Origin: Morchella semilibera
Taxonomy: Eukaryota > Ascomycota > Pezizomycetes > Pezizales > Morchellaceae
Length of the DNA stretch: 64,000 nt
Assembly: GCA_009192285.1 (NCBI GenBank)
Contig: WBVU01000005.1
Coordinates: 1,186,768 to 1,250,767 of the forward strand
Direction of reading: 5' to 3'
Each line of letters starts with the position of its first letter. The first letter of the stretch is position 1. A program made the position numbers and the translations under genes. The notes under the pieces are model-generated. The model ran no database searches and was not told the origin of the DNA. It saw nothing but the letters and a program-made list of their open reading frames with translations. Below are positions 44,001 to 53,530 of the stretch, piece by piece.

Positions 44001-44321
44001 TATATATGGCGAGATCTATCCCATTGTTAGTGAGTGGTGATATCACTCATATATAACTGGATTCTAAGTACCTGTTTTTCGATGGCCTTTCGGAAGCATT
44101 TCGCGTTGGGAGAGTTAAGTTAACTAGTGCGGCTCAATTTAAGATTCGTGGGGCAGAGTAAAATGCGGCTCAAATACCGGGGATCCCTGTAAATTACCCC
44201 GCTTTTACACCAAGGGTCAGGGTTATTTAATAATACGGAGCTATTTATTTTTATTTATAGAGTACATACTTCATACAGATAGTACAGAGCTAAGAGAAAC
44301 AACAATTATGGATTCTTCTTC

Positions 44322-44930
44322 TTAAGCCTCGATCTCCGCCTTCTTATCCTTTAACTTAGCCCTGTGGACTAGACCCGAAAATAGGATCTCCATCTCAGTG
44401 TCCTCCCACTGCAACACACAATTCATAATGTAGCTTATGCGATCTGGCTTGCCTTCCATATTTGCCCCCGCCTCGACCAGCATCTTGACCATCTCTCTCC
44501 TGTTGGAGGTGACAGCGCGAAACAGTGGCTTATTATTAGGCCATAAATTTGGGTCGGCGCCATGGTTGAGCAGTACACGTACAATGTCCTCATTACCGCT
44601 GATCACGGCATCGAGTAGTAAGAAACTTAGATATTTCCTGAGGTCGCGCTTGGTGTTGCGCAGTACACGCCGCAGGAGGCTAGGGAGTTCCCTCCTGACT
44701 GCTCGGGTGGCGAAGAGTTTCGCGTACCTCCCGAGGAGAGAGTCTAGGGTAGGGGTAAGGAGATTGTGCAGAGAGTGGCAGGTTCGGGAGAGGGCGGAGA
44801 CGGCAGATAAACTAATTTGTCGCAGCCGTGGAGTGCCATTTCGCCGGGTGTCCTTTGTAGGAAGGAAAGAGGCAACGAGGAGTAGGAGCTCGGGGGGGAG
44901 AGTGTGGAGTGATGTGGGGTGTGTGGCCAT
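44322..44930 (-). CDS. F-box/ankyrin protein
   Basis: The start at 44,930 (MATHPTSLHTLPPELLLLVA) gives 202 aa; another ATG is five codons upstream. The F-box is split by a basic insert (TKDTRRNGTPRLRQISLSAV) before SALSRTCHSLHNLLTPTL. Then KLFATRAVRRELPSLLRRVL and well-formed ankyrin repeats at about 95-170 (DAVISGNEDIVRVLLNHGAD, LFRAVTSNRREMVKMLVEAG, ANMEG). Lys/Glu-rich C-terminus. Intact. Predicted SCF substrate receptor. It is the first intact gene of the minus-strand array (in map order), and 44,001-44,321 on its 3' side has no gene. Confidence 0.87.
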   Translation of the reverse strand: MATHPTSLHTLPPELLLLVASFLPTKDTRRNGTPRLRQISLSAVSALSRTCHSLHNLLTPTLDSLLGRYAKLFATRAVRRELPSLLRRVLRNTKRDLRKYLSFLLLDAVISGNEDIVRVLLNHGADPNLWPNNKPLFRAVTSNRREMVKMLVEAGANMEGKPDRISYIMNCVLQWEDTEMEILFSGLVHRAKLKDKKAEIEA

Positions 44931-45361
44931 CCTCGGTAGGGTCATGGTTGATGTCGATACATGTCGCGCGTCGACATCTGGCCACCTGGGCGCGGGGACT
45001 TCGATTGGTTACCCGCTCTTGTACTCAGGGTTTTGGCATCTTAGCTACTTTCCGGTAGAAATATGGAGTAAAGGACCCAGAAAATGATTGGGACCTTATT
45101 CTTTTTTTTTTATTTATTTTTTTTATCTCCGGTTTCCCCATCAAATGTATGAAGATTATAGTCCACCCCCGGTATAAGAAAAACAGGTATAGAGCCCTTC
45201 TACACAATGGACATTTTGACCCTTAGGAGCGGCAAACCGAACGCAAGACAAAGGGACTACCACCAACCCAGTAGCACGTAACAGAGAGATGAGTAGGATC
45301 ACGTGCTCAAGAGACTATGGAGGGTATGTAACTTATACCAAAGGTCACATGTTTGAACCTT

Positions 45362-45874
45362 TCACGTTCTAAACACGAATCGTGAAATATCCACTGTTAT
45401 CCTCTCCGCCCCGAAGCTCGCCAACAGCTGCGCCATCTCCTCTAATGACCACAACTCCGCATGGTACATCGGCGTGTGATCCGTGCTCGGATCCTTCGCA
45501 TTAATGTCCGCGCCTGCTTCCAGGAGCATTGCGGCCGCCTCGAGATTATTCAGGGTGACAGCTACGAAGAGCGCTGGAGAGTGGTCATTGTACCACCTGT
45601 AGCGGTAGGGATTGGCGCCAGTGTTGGTGCTGTTTGGGTTGGCGCCGTTCGCGAGGGCGCGCTTGACTATTGAAGGGCGCCACGGCACTTCTAAGGCCCA
45701 AAAGAGGACGGAGGTGGCTTCTTCGCTGAAACGCTTGTTGAGGGGGCGGGAGAGGGGGGCGTAGAGGGTGTGGCAGGTGCGGGAGAAGAGGGATAGATCG
45801 CGGGTTGAAAGGTGCTCGGAAATCGTTAGAAGGAGCTCAGGAGGGAGTCTGAGTAGTGTTGTGGGGGCAGACAT
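45362..45874 (-). CDS. F-box/ankyrin protein, KRAL-GA subgroup
   Basis: The start MSAPTTLLRLPPELLLTISE at 45,874 places the F-box at residues 9-43; the frame is open upstream, but that part crosses the telomere-like motif and has no family similarity. DLSLFSRTCHTLYAPLSRPL is followed by KRFSEEATSVLFWALEVPWR, then IVKRALANGANPNS, AVTLNNLEAAAMLLEAGADI and a C-terminal LEEMAQLLASFGA. Predicted 170 aa. It is close to the genes at 47,354 and 49,030, sharing KRF-EAT, WA and KRAL-GA words. Intact. A telomere-like repeat lies 60-75 bp before the ATG. Confidence 0.87.
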   Translation of the reverse strand: MSAPTTLLRLPPELLLTISEHLSTRDLSLFSRTCHTLYAPLSRPLNKRFSEEATSVLFWALEVPWRPSIVKRALANGANPNSTNTGANPYRYRWYNDHSPALFVAVTLNNLEAAAMLLEAGADINAKDPSTDHTPMYHAELWSLEEMAQLLASFGAERITVDISRFVFRT

Positions 45875-45933
45875 ACTGTACTGGGGGGATGGGGCGGGTT
45901 GTTTGGTAGTGGCCGGATGGGTGTTGTGGATAT

Positions 45934-45949
45934 CTAACCCTAACCCTAA
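45934..45949. promoter_or_regulatory. Telomere-like repeat upstream of F-box gene
   Basis: CTAACCCTAACCCTAA, the longest telomere-type run in the window, 60 bp upstream of the ATG at 45,874 (minus strand gene). Teloboxes bind Myb-type factors in fungi and plants, so a promoter role is possible; it may equally be a repair scar. Confidence 0.4.
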
Positions 45950-45974
45950 TACACCCCAAGACCACCGAACCATT

Positions 45975-46823
45975 TCAATTCCTAATTTCCACTGCCGCCA
46001 CCGTTGTTATTATTATTATTGCCATTTTGAATGTGAAAAGTGACAAATTGAGTTCACGACCTCTAAAATAGAAGATACATGATATCACCTACGTTCGCAG
46101 CTGGCATGAGTCACTTTGTCCTCATTACTCTGATACATGTGTCCCTCAAAATTAATTCCGTTATACCGTGAGGAAGAAAGACTTAATGTTCCTAGAAGGG
46201 AATGCTTCATCATCCTCCTACTAGCATTATCACTTGTGTGCTGACACTCGTGGGCTTAAGCCAGTTAGGGACAGCTAGGACCAGCGTGCAGTTCTGCGTA
46301 ACATTCAAGATGGGAGAGCCGCGCAGTTACTTGTTATCTTGGCAGAACTCAGTTAGAAGTCAACGTGCGGCGTTCAGGCAGCAAGAACCCGCACCCACCA
46401 GTGAGTATAACGGCACGGGATCGGAGGAAGACCTAGCAACTTCAAGGGTCAAGTACCAATAAATAATAAAGATTAAGTTCTTCCGGTATTAGGGGAATAG
46501 TTCTATGCCACTCATGGACGTCTCTACCTTCTAAGCACTCGTCACTGGGTCTGAAGGGTGCATTTACCCTTAACCGGGAACAGGATATTTGAGTCACAAA
46601 GTAAATTCTATATTTCTATAGGATCAGAGATAACAGTTTGATGACTATAATAGAACGGCTCGGATACAGAACTTGGACGAACGAAGCAATGACAATTCGG
46701 AGGGCAGAAACTGTACAGATGATCCTAGTAAAGCTACAAGAAAGATGCCCGTCTGAATTCAAGATCCTGAGATACAGAATCGATTCCCCGACGGCCTCTC
46801 CTCCACAAAAGCCCCTTCTTCCT
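45975..46823. other. Intergenic stretch, nothing recognised
   Basis: Apart from a TTATTATTATTATT microsatellite near 46,008 I see no supported feature. Confidence 0.5.
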
Positions 46824-47354
46824 TCACCAATGCCCCGTGCAACAGGTACCTTCAGGCCCCGAGTCGCCCTCACAGTCCGTCTCCGACTCTTCAGAGCCCG
46901 AATCATCGTCCAGATACTGATGGCCTACCCCCTCACTGAACATCTGCAACAGCTCCTCCAGATCATCGCGCTCGGCTCCCGTGTGCTCCCCCGAATGGGG
47001 AAATGTCCTTACCCGCTTGTCCACGTCCGCGCCCGCCTCCAAGAGAACGCTGGCAATCTCGAAGCTGCATACTGTGACGGCGATGGCAAGCGGGCACTCG
47101 TAGTCATCACCATCCGGATCGGCGCCTTCTGCGAGGGCGCGTTTGACAATCGTCATGTTTTTGCGGGATACCGCCCAGATAAGGATGGCTGTGGGTTCGG
47201 CGGCGAAGCGCTTGGCGAGGGGAGATGTCAGGGAGGAATGTAGGTGGTGGCAGACACGGGAGAGGACAGAGAGGTCGCGGGTGGAGAGGTGGTCCGCGGT
47301 GAGAAGGAGGAGCTCGGGGGGGAGGAGATGTAGTAGTATTGCAGAGGAGGACAT
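46824..47354 (-). CDS. F-box/ankyrin protein, KRAL-GA subgroup, acidic tail
   Basis: 176 aa. MSSSAILLHLLPPELLLLTA starts the F-box, then DHLSTRDLSVLSRVCHHLHS and PLAKRFAAEPTAILIWAVSR, IVKRALAEGADPDGDDYECP, AVTVCSFEIASVLLEAGADV. The ankyrin part stops early and is replaced by an acidic Asp/Glu/Ser tail (DDDSGSEESETDCEGDSGPE) absent from relatives. The tail could be a late frameshifted or recruited sequence. It reads clean. Predicted SCF substrate receptor. Confidence 0.85.
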   Translation of the reverse strand: MSSSAILLHLLPPELLLLTADHLSTRDLSVLSRVCHHLHSSLTSPLAKRFAAEPTAILIWAVSRKNMTIVKRALAEGADPDGDDYECPLAIAVTVCSFEIASVLLEAGADVDKRVRTFPHSGEHTGAERDDLEELLQMFSEGVGHQYLDDDSGSEESETDCEGDSGPEGTCCTGHW

Positions 47355-47456
47355 GGTGGCTGTAGTTGAGGGGATGTTGGTTTGGGAAGGGAGGGTGGGT
47401 GTTTTTATATTATGGGGGATGCCCAGCTGCAGATGTAGTATTGTGAGAACCTGGAC

Positions 47457-47465
47457 CCTAACCCA
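47457..47465. promoter_or_regulatory. Telomere-like word upstream of F-box gene
   Basis: CCCTAACCC lies 103 bp upstream of the ATG at 47,354. The same kind of word precedes the neighbouring genes at 60 and 149 bp. Confidence 0.3.
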
Positions 47466-47488
47466 CGCCTTATTAACCCGCCCTAGCG

Positions 47489-47663
47489 CTCGGCTCCACG
47501 TGACAGGACGCCTAAGTTAATTGGCCTATCAACGAGCGCGGCCCCTCAGCGAGCGTCCACCCAAACAAAATTTCCAGCACTCGGCCACACGTGACAGGAC
47601 GCCTAAGTTAATTGGCCCATCAGCGAGCGCGGCCCCTCAGCGAGCGTCCACCCCAAAATTTGG
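47489..47663. repeat. 91-bp tandem duplication
   Basis: CACGTGACAGGACGCCTAAG and the following GTTAATTGGCC, CGAGCGCGGCCCCTCAGCG and AGCGTCCACC occur twice, starting at 47,497 and 47,588. The copies are nearly identical (CTATCAACG versus CCATCAGCG), so the duplication is recent. It has CACGTG (E-box) in each copy. Confidence 0.88.
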
Positions 47664-47934
47664 CAAAATAGCAGGCAACGCACGCTGATGGGCTGTGTTG
47701 GTGGGCAAGCTGGGCTACGTACTACATATCTTTACCAAGAAGGGACTTCGGCGTCTTAGATGGCTGCTAAGCCAAATTGCAAATAAACACGGCATTTTCA
47801 ATCGAAGCCTTAAGCTGTTACTTAGGCTATATTTTAATCATGTCTTGTTTTTTTGGTATATTTTGATAATCGCTCCTAGTAATTATTGTTTTGTGGTTCG
47901 AGTGTTTGACCTGTTTTATGTAAAGCCCCTACCC

Positions 47935-48105
47935 AGAAGTTTTCGTGATGGAATCCCATGCGAATACCTAGCAACGAGGCTCTCCACCAAATATCTTATT
48001 ATACCTTAACCACTCCTTTTTACCAACTCAAAGATATGCAAAAGGCTTCCACCAAGAGTCAAAGGATTTTACCTCTGTTCATCATTATAATTAATTGTGT
48101 TGTGG
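47935..48105 (-). repeat. Dispersed repeat, copy B
   Basis: Reverse-strand match to the block at 19,545-19,760: ATTATAATGATGAACAGAGG, TTTGACTCTTGG, AAGCCTTTTGCA, AAAAAGGAGTGGTTAAGG, GGAGAGCCTCGTTGCTAGG in this order. The two copies are 28 kb apart in opposite orientation. Confidence 0.65.
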
Positions 48106-48314
48106 TTCGACATTTAGGACCAGGCATTAGCCCTTTTACGAGATCCAGCCTCGACAAAACACATGCTATGCCCTGATGACGCCGCCCCCCAACTCAGGAA
48201 AATCAAGGTAGCTTCTTTGTTAAGGTTTCTAAATTCCACCTAGTGACCCCCATATTTCATGCATCTTTTTACCTCACGATACGCGAATTAAGTTACGTAT
48301 TTTTCATAATCAAG

Positions 48315-48326
48315 AACCCTAACCCT
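48315..48326. other. Telomere-like dimer
   Basis: AACCCTAACCCT, 207 bp beyond the 3' end of the F-box gene at 48,533-49,030. Confidence 0.6.
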
Positions 48327-48532
48327 ACATAGTACTATAGCCGGATTCAATCAACAGTATGTGACAAGGAAGCACCTGCCACACACAAAAAACATGGACG
48401 AGCTCAATAACATTCGCTACATCTCGGCGGTGCTGTCAATCATCCCACCATGTCATCATACGATACCAAACCTAAGCATGTACCTCAGCTTAATGATGTC
48501 TCAAGATGACAGGAACATCAACCACTCTGTAC

Positions 48533-49030
48533 TTACCCCCACGAATCCCTCAAGACAAAGTACTCCGAGGGGTCCGGCCGCGGCAGGCGCCCTCCATACC
48601 TCTGCAACAGCCTCACCATGTTGTTATCGTTGAGGTTATACGCATATATCACGGGCGGATCATTGAACAGATACGGGTGTGTTTGGTTTATGTCTGCGCC
48701 AGCCTCCAGAAGTAGCGTAGTGACCGGTATGTCACTGTTGATGACGGTGAGGGCCAGAAGTGGAATTCCCCTCGTCCATGGCTCCTCGTAGGACTGGCAG
48801 GTGATGTCGGCGCCGTTCGACAGGGCTCGCTTGATGAGGGCGATACGCTTGCGAGGGACGGCCCAGCAGAGGATGGAGGTGGCTTCGGCGGTGAAGCGTC
48901 TTTCGAGAAGAGGTGTGAGCAGAGTGTGGAGGTTTTGGGATGTTCGTGAGAGGAGGGATATATCACGGGTTGGTAGCTTATCAGCAATAAGGAGAAGGAG
49001 CTCTGGGGGTAGCGAGGGCAGGGGGGCCAT
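48533..49030 (-). CDS. F-box/ankyrin protein, KRAL-GA subgroup
   Basis: Start chosen at 49,030 (MAPLPSLPPELLLLIADKLP), which mirrors relatives; the upstream Thr-rich frame is ignored. DISLLSRTSQNLHTLLTPLL is followed by RRFTAEATSILCWAVPRKRI, then LIKRALSNGADITCQSYEEP, ALTVINSDIPVTTLLLEAGA, then IYAYNLNDNNMVRLLQRYGG. 165 aa. The Cys of SRTC is Ser. The three genes 45,874, 47,354 and 49,030 are tandem duplicates about 1.5 kb apart. Intact; predicted SCF substrate receptor. Confidence 0.87.
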   Translation of the reverse strand: MAPLPSLPPELLLLIADKLPTRDISLLSRTSQNLHTLLTPLLERRFTAEATSILCWAVPRKRIALIKRALSNGADITCQSYEEPWTRGIPLLALTVINSDIPVTTLLLEAGADINQTHPYLFNDPPVIYAYNLNDNNMVRLLQRYGGRLPRPDPSEYFVLRDSWG

Positions 49031-49178
49031 GGTTGTGGTCGTGGAGGTTGTCTCGCCATGAATGCTGAGAACGATAGAGACATAACTTATAACCACTGCC
49101 ACGCCAAGTATTCAGGCACCCGACCTGTAGAGTAGTTCAAGATGGTGATGCCTGAAGGGCGTGGGTTAATTTCCACAG

Positions 49179-49190
49179 AACCCTAACCCT
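49179..49190. promoter_or_regulatory. Telomere-like word upstream of F-box gene
   Basis: AACCCTAACCCT lies 149 bp upstream of the ATG at 49,030. Third gene of the subgroup with such a word in its upstream region. Confidence 0.3.
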
Positions 49191-49509
49191 ATGCCCCGAT
49201 CACAGCTTTATGGGCTGCAGAATACGTTGGTCATCTCGTGCGTGCACCCGAGCACTATGAAAATTATTTATGAATTTGTTTAAAGTGAATTATCTCTTGA
49301 TTGAAAGCCAAATATTCCTTACTGATTTATCACATGTGTGCAACCTGCTGGTTATGACGCAATCATACCTCAAAGTACCAGCTGCACTAGAGGTAGAGTA
49401 AATATACATATTCCAGGGTAGATAGACCCTGGTTATAGCCTGTTTATCATCTCCCTACCTGTACCTTTTCTCCACAGTAGCAAACCCCGCGTTTCCACGC
49501 TCCCAGGGG

Positions 49510-49870
49510 TCAGCTGGCAGCTGTAAGATTTCCGACCGCTGCGGCGCAGGTGAGAGGTGACCAGCCGTAGCCACTGCCGTCGGGGTTCGCACCGTGTCGG
49601 AGGCAACGTTCAATGGAGGTGTAGCCGCTGTTGGGCTTTACTATGCCCAGCGCAAGATGGTTTGTGAAGTAGGTGTCGAGGAGTGGCGTGAGTAGTGTCT
49701 GAAGGGTGTCGCAGGTGCGTGAGAGAACAGGGAGGTCACCAATGGAGAGGTATGAGGCGATATGGAGGTAAAGCTCAAGGGGTAGTGTTGGGGGTGTCGA
49801 GTTCGACAGATGAAGAAGCGTGGCCGAGCTTATCGATAAGGTGACGTCACAGGTATGGTTGTGTAACCAT
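49510..49870 (-). pseudogene. F-box gene without a start codon, truncated ankyrin part
   Basis: The frame reads LPLELYLHIASYLSIGDLPV, LSRTCDTLQTLLTPLLDTYF, IERCLRHGANPDGSGYGWSP, LTCAAAVGNLTAAS, then TGA at 49,510. All of the F-box and the first ankyrin unit are well kept, but the frame has no ATG at its 5' end and stops where LLLEAGAD is expected. Probably a recent pseudogene; an upstream exon could also supply the start. 49,191-49,509 has no gene. Confidence 0.7.
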
Positions 49871-50142
49871 ATTCATAGGAAACATGAGGCTCTTCATACA
49901 TGCATTCTGATGTCTATGAAGCACTATCGCTAGCTAGCCAAGGAAACAGCCTAACCAGAAATATTCCAAGGGCATATCATCTGGTACACTGTAGACCAAG
50001 GACTTCATAGCATATATTGTCAGCCCTCGAACCGCTCATCGAGATACGTCTCTCAACCTTATCGCCGTAATGATTCAGGGGCCATCACTGCCCCGTAGCA
50101 CACCAAAAGGCGAATCATATTCTCATTGCAGCATCTATTCGC

Positions 50143-50495
50143 CTACATGACCGGCGCCCCACCGCTCCTGTCCGATATCGGCTCGTGAACGTCGGCACCA
50201 GCGTCGAGCAGGATCTTGCTGCATCCAGTTTGTTGAAAAAAAATGGCCAAGTGAAGGGGGGTTGGGCTGCACTTAACGTCCGCGCCATTCTTGAGGGCAC
50301 GTTCGATGGAGGCGACGCTCTGTCCTGGAGTCACTGCCTAGACGGGAATAAAGCTGGCCTGTGCTGTGAAGTGGGTATCGGGGGTGGTGGTAAGCTTTGT
50401 ATAGAGAGACGACAACTCCGCGAAAGGACGGAGACAACTTCCGTGCTGAGGCTTTCCATGATTAGGAGAAGGAGCTTGAAGGGTGAGAGAAGCAT
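50143..50495 (-). pseudogene. Broken F-box/ankyrin gene
   Basis: From an ATG at 50,495 (MLLSPFKLLLLIMESLSTEV, VSVLSRSC) the frame is lost near LYTKLTTTPDTHFTAQASF, then resumes in another frame as VASIERALKNGADVKCSPTP, LHLAIFFQQTGCSKILLDAG and ADVHEP. Related to the KRAL-GA subgroup. At least two lesions. 49,871-50,142 holds nothing else. Confidence 0.72.
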
Positions 50496-50639
50496 GATTG
50501 CTGGAAGGGATACGGTTTGAGGTGTGATGTTTACCCTTTATTTTATTGACATTGCCGGTATTTGATTTATCCCTTGAAGCGGCAATTGCAATTACCACAA
50601 TTTTTAACTACATAGCATACGAACACGAATTTTCCGTGT

Positions 50640-51246
50640 CTAGGAGCCTTGCTCGAGCCCGACTAGGATCCGATGATTTAACATGGTCAAGGCGCCAGAA
50701 CCACCGGGGAACTTTTTCTGCGAGTCACCTCCGCACTCGCTACAGAGCTTAGGACCATGTTCCTGCAGAGCTCTGCTCACCAATCTAAAATCCTCGACCC
50801 CATGTCCACCCCTTCCCCATTGTGGTGGCGTTGGTGGCCTTGCAGCCCCATAACTCACCAGCAGATGAACCACATCCTCATTATTCAATTTGTATGCATG
50901 CATTACGGACATCTCATTGTTCCCGGGGGCAATTGCTTGTTTAACATCCGCCCCAGCTTCAAGCAAGACCTTTGCAGGTTCTCGGCAAAAACCGCTGTGC
51001 ACAAGGGTGTGCAGTCCCTGCCCCCGTTCAGATTGGCGCCGTACATGAGGGCGCGCTCGATGAGCGTGAGGTCCTAGTCAAATGCTATTGCCCAGGTGAG
51101 GAATCGGCCTGCGCAGTGAATATAGAGTTCAGGGCGGGGGTGACGATGGACGCCGTGGGAGGTGCGTGAGAGCCCGGAGATCACGCATGGTACGTTAGGT
51201 ATCTGGCGATCACGAAGAAGAGTTCCGGGGGCAGTGAGGTAAGCAT
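50640..51246 (-). pseudogene. Broken F-box/ankyrin gene
   Basis: ATG 51,246 opens MLTSLPPELFFVIARYLTYH and stops at once. Fragments of the SRTC/LNS/FTAQA part follow in other frames, then an open ankyrin part (51,002-50,640) with CREPAKVLLEAGADVKQAIA and YKLNNEDVVHLLVSYGAA. The C-terminal 60 residues after it have no family similarity. Multiple lesions. Confidence 0.72.
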
Positions 51247-51294
51247 GATGAGCGGAAGGATTCGTTGATCGAGAAAGGATGGGGTTGTATAGTA

Positions 51295-51378
51295 CTACGG
51301 GTGTAGGGGTAAGTCTGTAGACACCTACTGCTGTTGCAACCACGACCACCGTCTACAGACTTACCCCTACCCCCGTAG
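51295..51378. mobile_element. TA-flanked hairpin element, 84 bp
   Basis: Ends CTACGGGTGTAGGGGTAAGT plus CTGTAGAC, mirrored by GTCTACAG and ACTTACCCCTACCCCCGTAG with a single mismatch. TA on both outer sides (51,293-51,294; 51,379-51,380). The loop is only about 25 bp. Confidence 0.85.
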
Positions 51379-51382
51379 TACA

Positions 51383-52131
51383 TGTAGATATAGATTTACC
51401 ATCGATCACGTGATCACGTGTGCACTACATAGTAATGCGCCGTCGGTGCGCGACCGGGGTCTTGGCCTTGGGTTTGTGGCGTACCTAAGCTCCCTGATAT
51501 CAAAAACAATCTTTTGGAATTACTTTCAGAGTTACTCTGTCAACATTCTATATCCCTACAAGTTACTTCAAGTGGTTATTCTGTCAAGAAACCCAAGAAG
51601 TTTATATATTAGTTCGCGTGACGGAGTCGTCATAGTGGGTTAGGGTTACTGGCTTGCGACCAACCGTTTCAAGAATGATTGTCCTCTCCACCGTGCCCAC
51701 TGGCATCGTTGTCGGGAAAGGTTAAGAGCGGCTGTCAAATTACAAACCAGAATGTGTACGTCACGTAGCTAATAGAACTCTACATAACCCCATACATTTT
51801 CCGTGGTAGGCCTTGCTGAATGCTGCTTTATTCTAGCCGCCACTTCATATATTATTGGTAACGCTACATGTACGCATGAGAGTTATGTTGCGGGTTTCTT
51901 ATACCCCTAGAACATCACAAAGGGGGGGGGTTGTTCGCTGTAATAGTGGGTGAATCCTCAATTTAATACGTCTCTGTTGTACTCATTAGAAGTCCTACTA
52001 CCGGGGGCAATATTAGAGCCTACGGTATCTAGGAGTTCAATTAACTTAAGCCCTTTGGATCCATGTAGTAAACAGTAATATAATACAAGAAATTAAATAA
52101 AACCCCATATACCCGCACACACTCAAACGTA
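51383..52131. other. Intergenic stretch, nothing recognised
   Basis: A palindrome ATCACGTGATCACGTG lies near 51,404 and gggttagggtt at 51,637-51,647. A G-run is at about 51,921. No gene. Confidence 0.5.
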
Positions 52132-52497
52132 TGGCGCGGCGTGTTTTAAAGGTGACATAAATTGCGTTGCGAACAACTTTTCAACAGAACAGGATCAAAA
52201 ATCTATGAAGCCAAATTGTAGGCATAGGTATGGTAAAGATGGCTTCATAGATTTTTGATATCTTGTGTCGAAAAGTTATTAGCGATATTTTTGTATGTAA
52301 AAAGTGCCAAGACCTGGTGAAGTGGAACAGTATTATACCCATTTATACCCCTTCATTACAGATCAGTTGCGGCTAAGATGTGGTTTCCAGCCATAAAGTG
52401 GCTGGATTACAATGCTCTAATTGGTTTAAAAGCATCCGGAGCAGCCAAGATCGTTCCGGCTGAGATACGGCATGCACCTTTAAGGCGCGCCGCACCA
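52132..52497. mobile_element. TA-flanked foldback element, 366 bp
   Basis: Outer ends TGGCGCGGCG and CGCCGCACCA, with TTTTAAAGGTG / CACCTTTAA pairing, are flanked by TA (52,130-52,131; 52,498-52,499). An inner inverted pair, TCAAAAATCTATGAAGCCA with its mirror near 52,245, lies off-centre, with weaker matches around it (AACTTTTC / GAAAAGTT). The structure suggests one small foldback element nested in or rearranged with another. Confidence 0.7.
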
Positions 52498-52499
52498 TA

Positions 52500-52823
52500 A
52501 ATACAGAAAATGAGTGTAAAAGAGGTACTCTAATGGAATATTCGGGAATAGTATCATCTAACACTGTAAATGCATCGCTGATGTCACCTACAGAAGGAAT
52601 CCTCTGTTCTTGAATGATTCGAGTATTTCCCAACATCACTCTAGTGGGTAATGCATAAATTTTGGTTTACGTTGCGGATGGAGGGGGACTACTAAATCCG
52701 ATAGGAAGGAGGTCTCAAGGATAGGAAACAAAATATGTATCATACCAGAGATTCCATGAGGAGGAGGACAGGGTAGATAACGGTATTTTTCTTCGCTTCA
52801 ATCCAATATCTCGACCACATGAT
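52500..52823. other. Short gap, nothing recognised
   Basis: A minus-strand frame here (52,639-52,373) runs into the foldback element and has no domain. Confidence 0.5.
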
Positions 52824-53279
52824 CTAAATAAAGAGTCCCGGGCGGAATGGCCCCATCGCCCCGAACCACATCAATAGTTCCTCTGTCCCCAGATCATTCG
52901 TGTCTCCTGCCGTCTGTGCCGACCGGGTATGGGTCCCCTCCCGCAGTTCCATCCTTGCACCCGCGGCGATAAGCATCCTGGCCGCATCTACGGTCCCTTG
53001 GTGGACGGCGTAGGTCAGGGGCGGTGTGCCCTCATTCCAATCGTTCACGTCTGCGCCGTGAGAAATGGCACGTTTGAGGATATCCAGCTTGTTCCAGTGC
53101 AGGGCCCACCAGAGAATACCGGTTGCTTGCGATGTGAAGTGCGTGATGAGGAGAGGGTTAAGGAGGGCACGGAGTGTGTGGGAGGTGCGGGTGAGAATGG
53201 AAAGGGCGGGCGTAGGGAGATGGGACGCGATGAGGAGAATGAGCTCTGGAGGGAGCCTATACAGGCTGATGGGTGACAT
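52824..53279 (-). CDS. F-box/ankyrin protein, short
   Basis: 151 aa from MSPISLYRLPPELILLIASH. F-box at residues 8-42 (LPTPALSILTRTSHTLRALL), then LLITHFTSQATGILWWALHW and ILKRAISHGADVNDWNEGTP, LTYAVHQGTVDAARMLIAAG. The C-terminus (LGTEELLMWFGAMGPFRPG) keeps the EELL signature. SRTC reads TRTS. Intact. Predicted SCF substrate receptor. It is the last intact member before the CACTA-like element. Confidence 0.86.
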   Translation of the reverse strand: MSPISLYRLPPELILLIASHLPTPALSILTRTSHTLRALLNPLLITHFTSQATGILWWALHWNKLDILKRAISHGADVNDWNEGTPPLTYAVHQGTVDAARMLIAAGARMELREGTHTRSAQTAGDTNDLGTEELLMWFGAMGPFRPGLFI

Positions 53280-53530
53280 GAGTATATATTGGCTGGGGAT
53301 ATCGAAGTTGATGGAGCTGCTGCCTCTGACGCCCGAAAAACTCTGTAACTCGATGTCACATGCTTGGGTAACCTGGTATGCAAGTCGACAAAACAGGGAA
53401 AGGAGGCTTCGAGTCTAGTTTGATAATATATTTATATAAAGAGGCTAGAAATACCTGTACACATGGGCAGGGGAACACGCCACACCCCCCGGCCCCGCGC
53501 CAGCTACCGGAACAAAGGCACCCCCCGCTC

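Noticed and set aside
44437-45087. 216-codon plus-strand frame
   Set aside because: Antisense shadow of the clear F-box/ankyrin gene on the minus strand.
46638-47243. 201-codon plus-strand frame
   Set aside because: Antisense shadow of the gene at 46,824-47,354.
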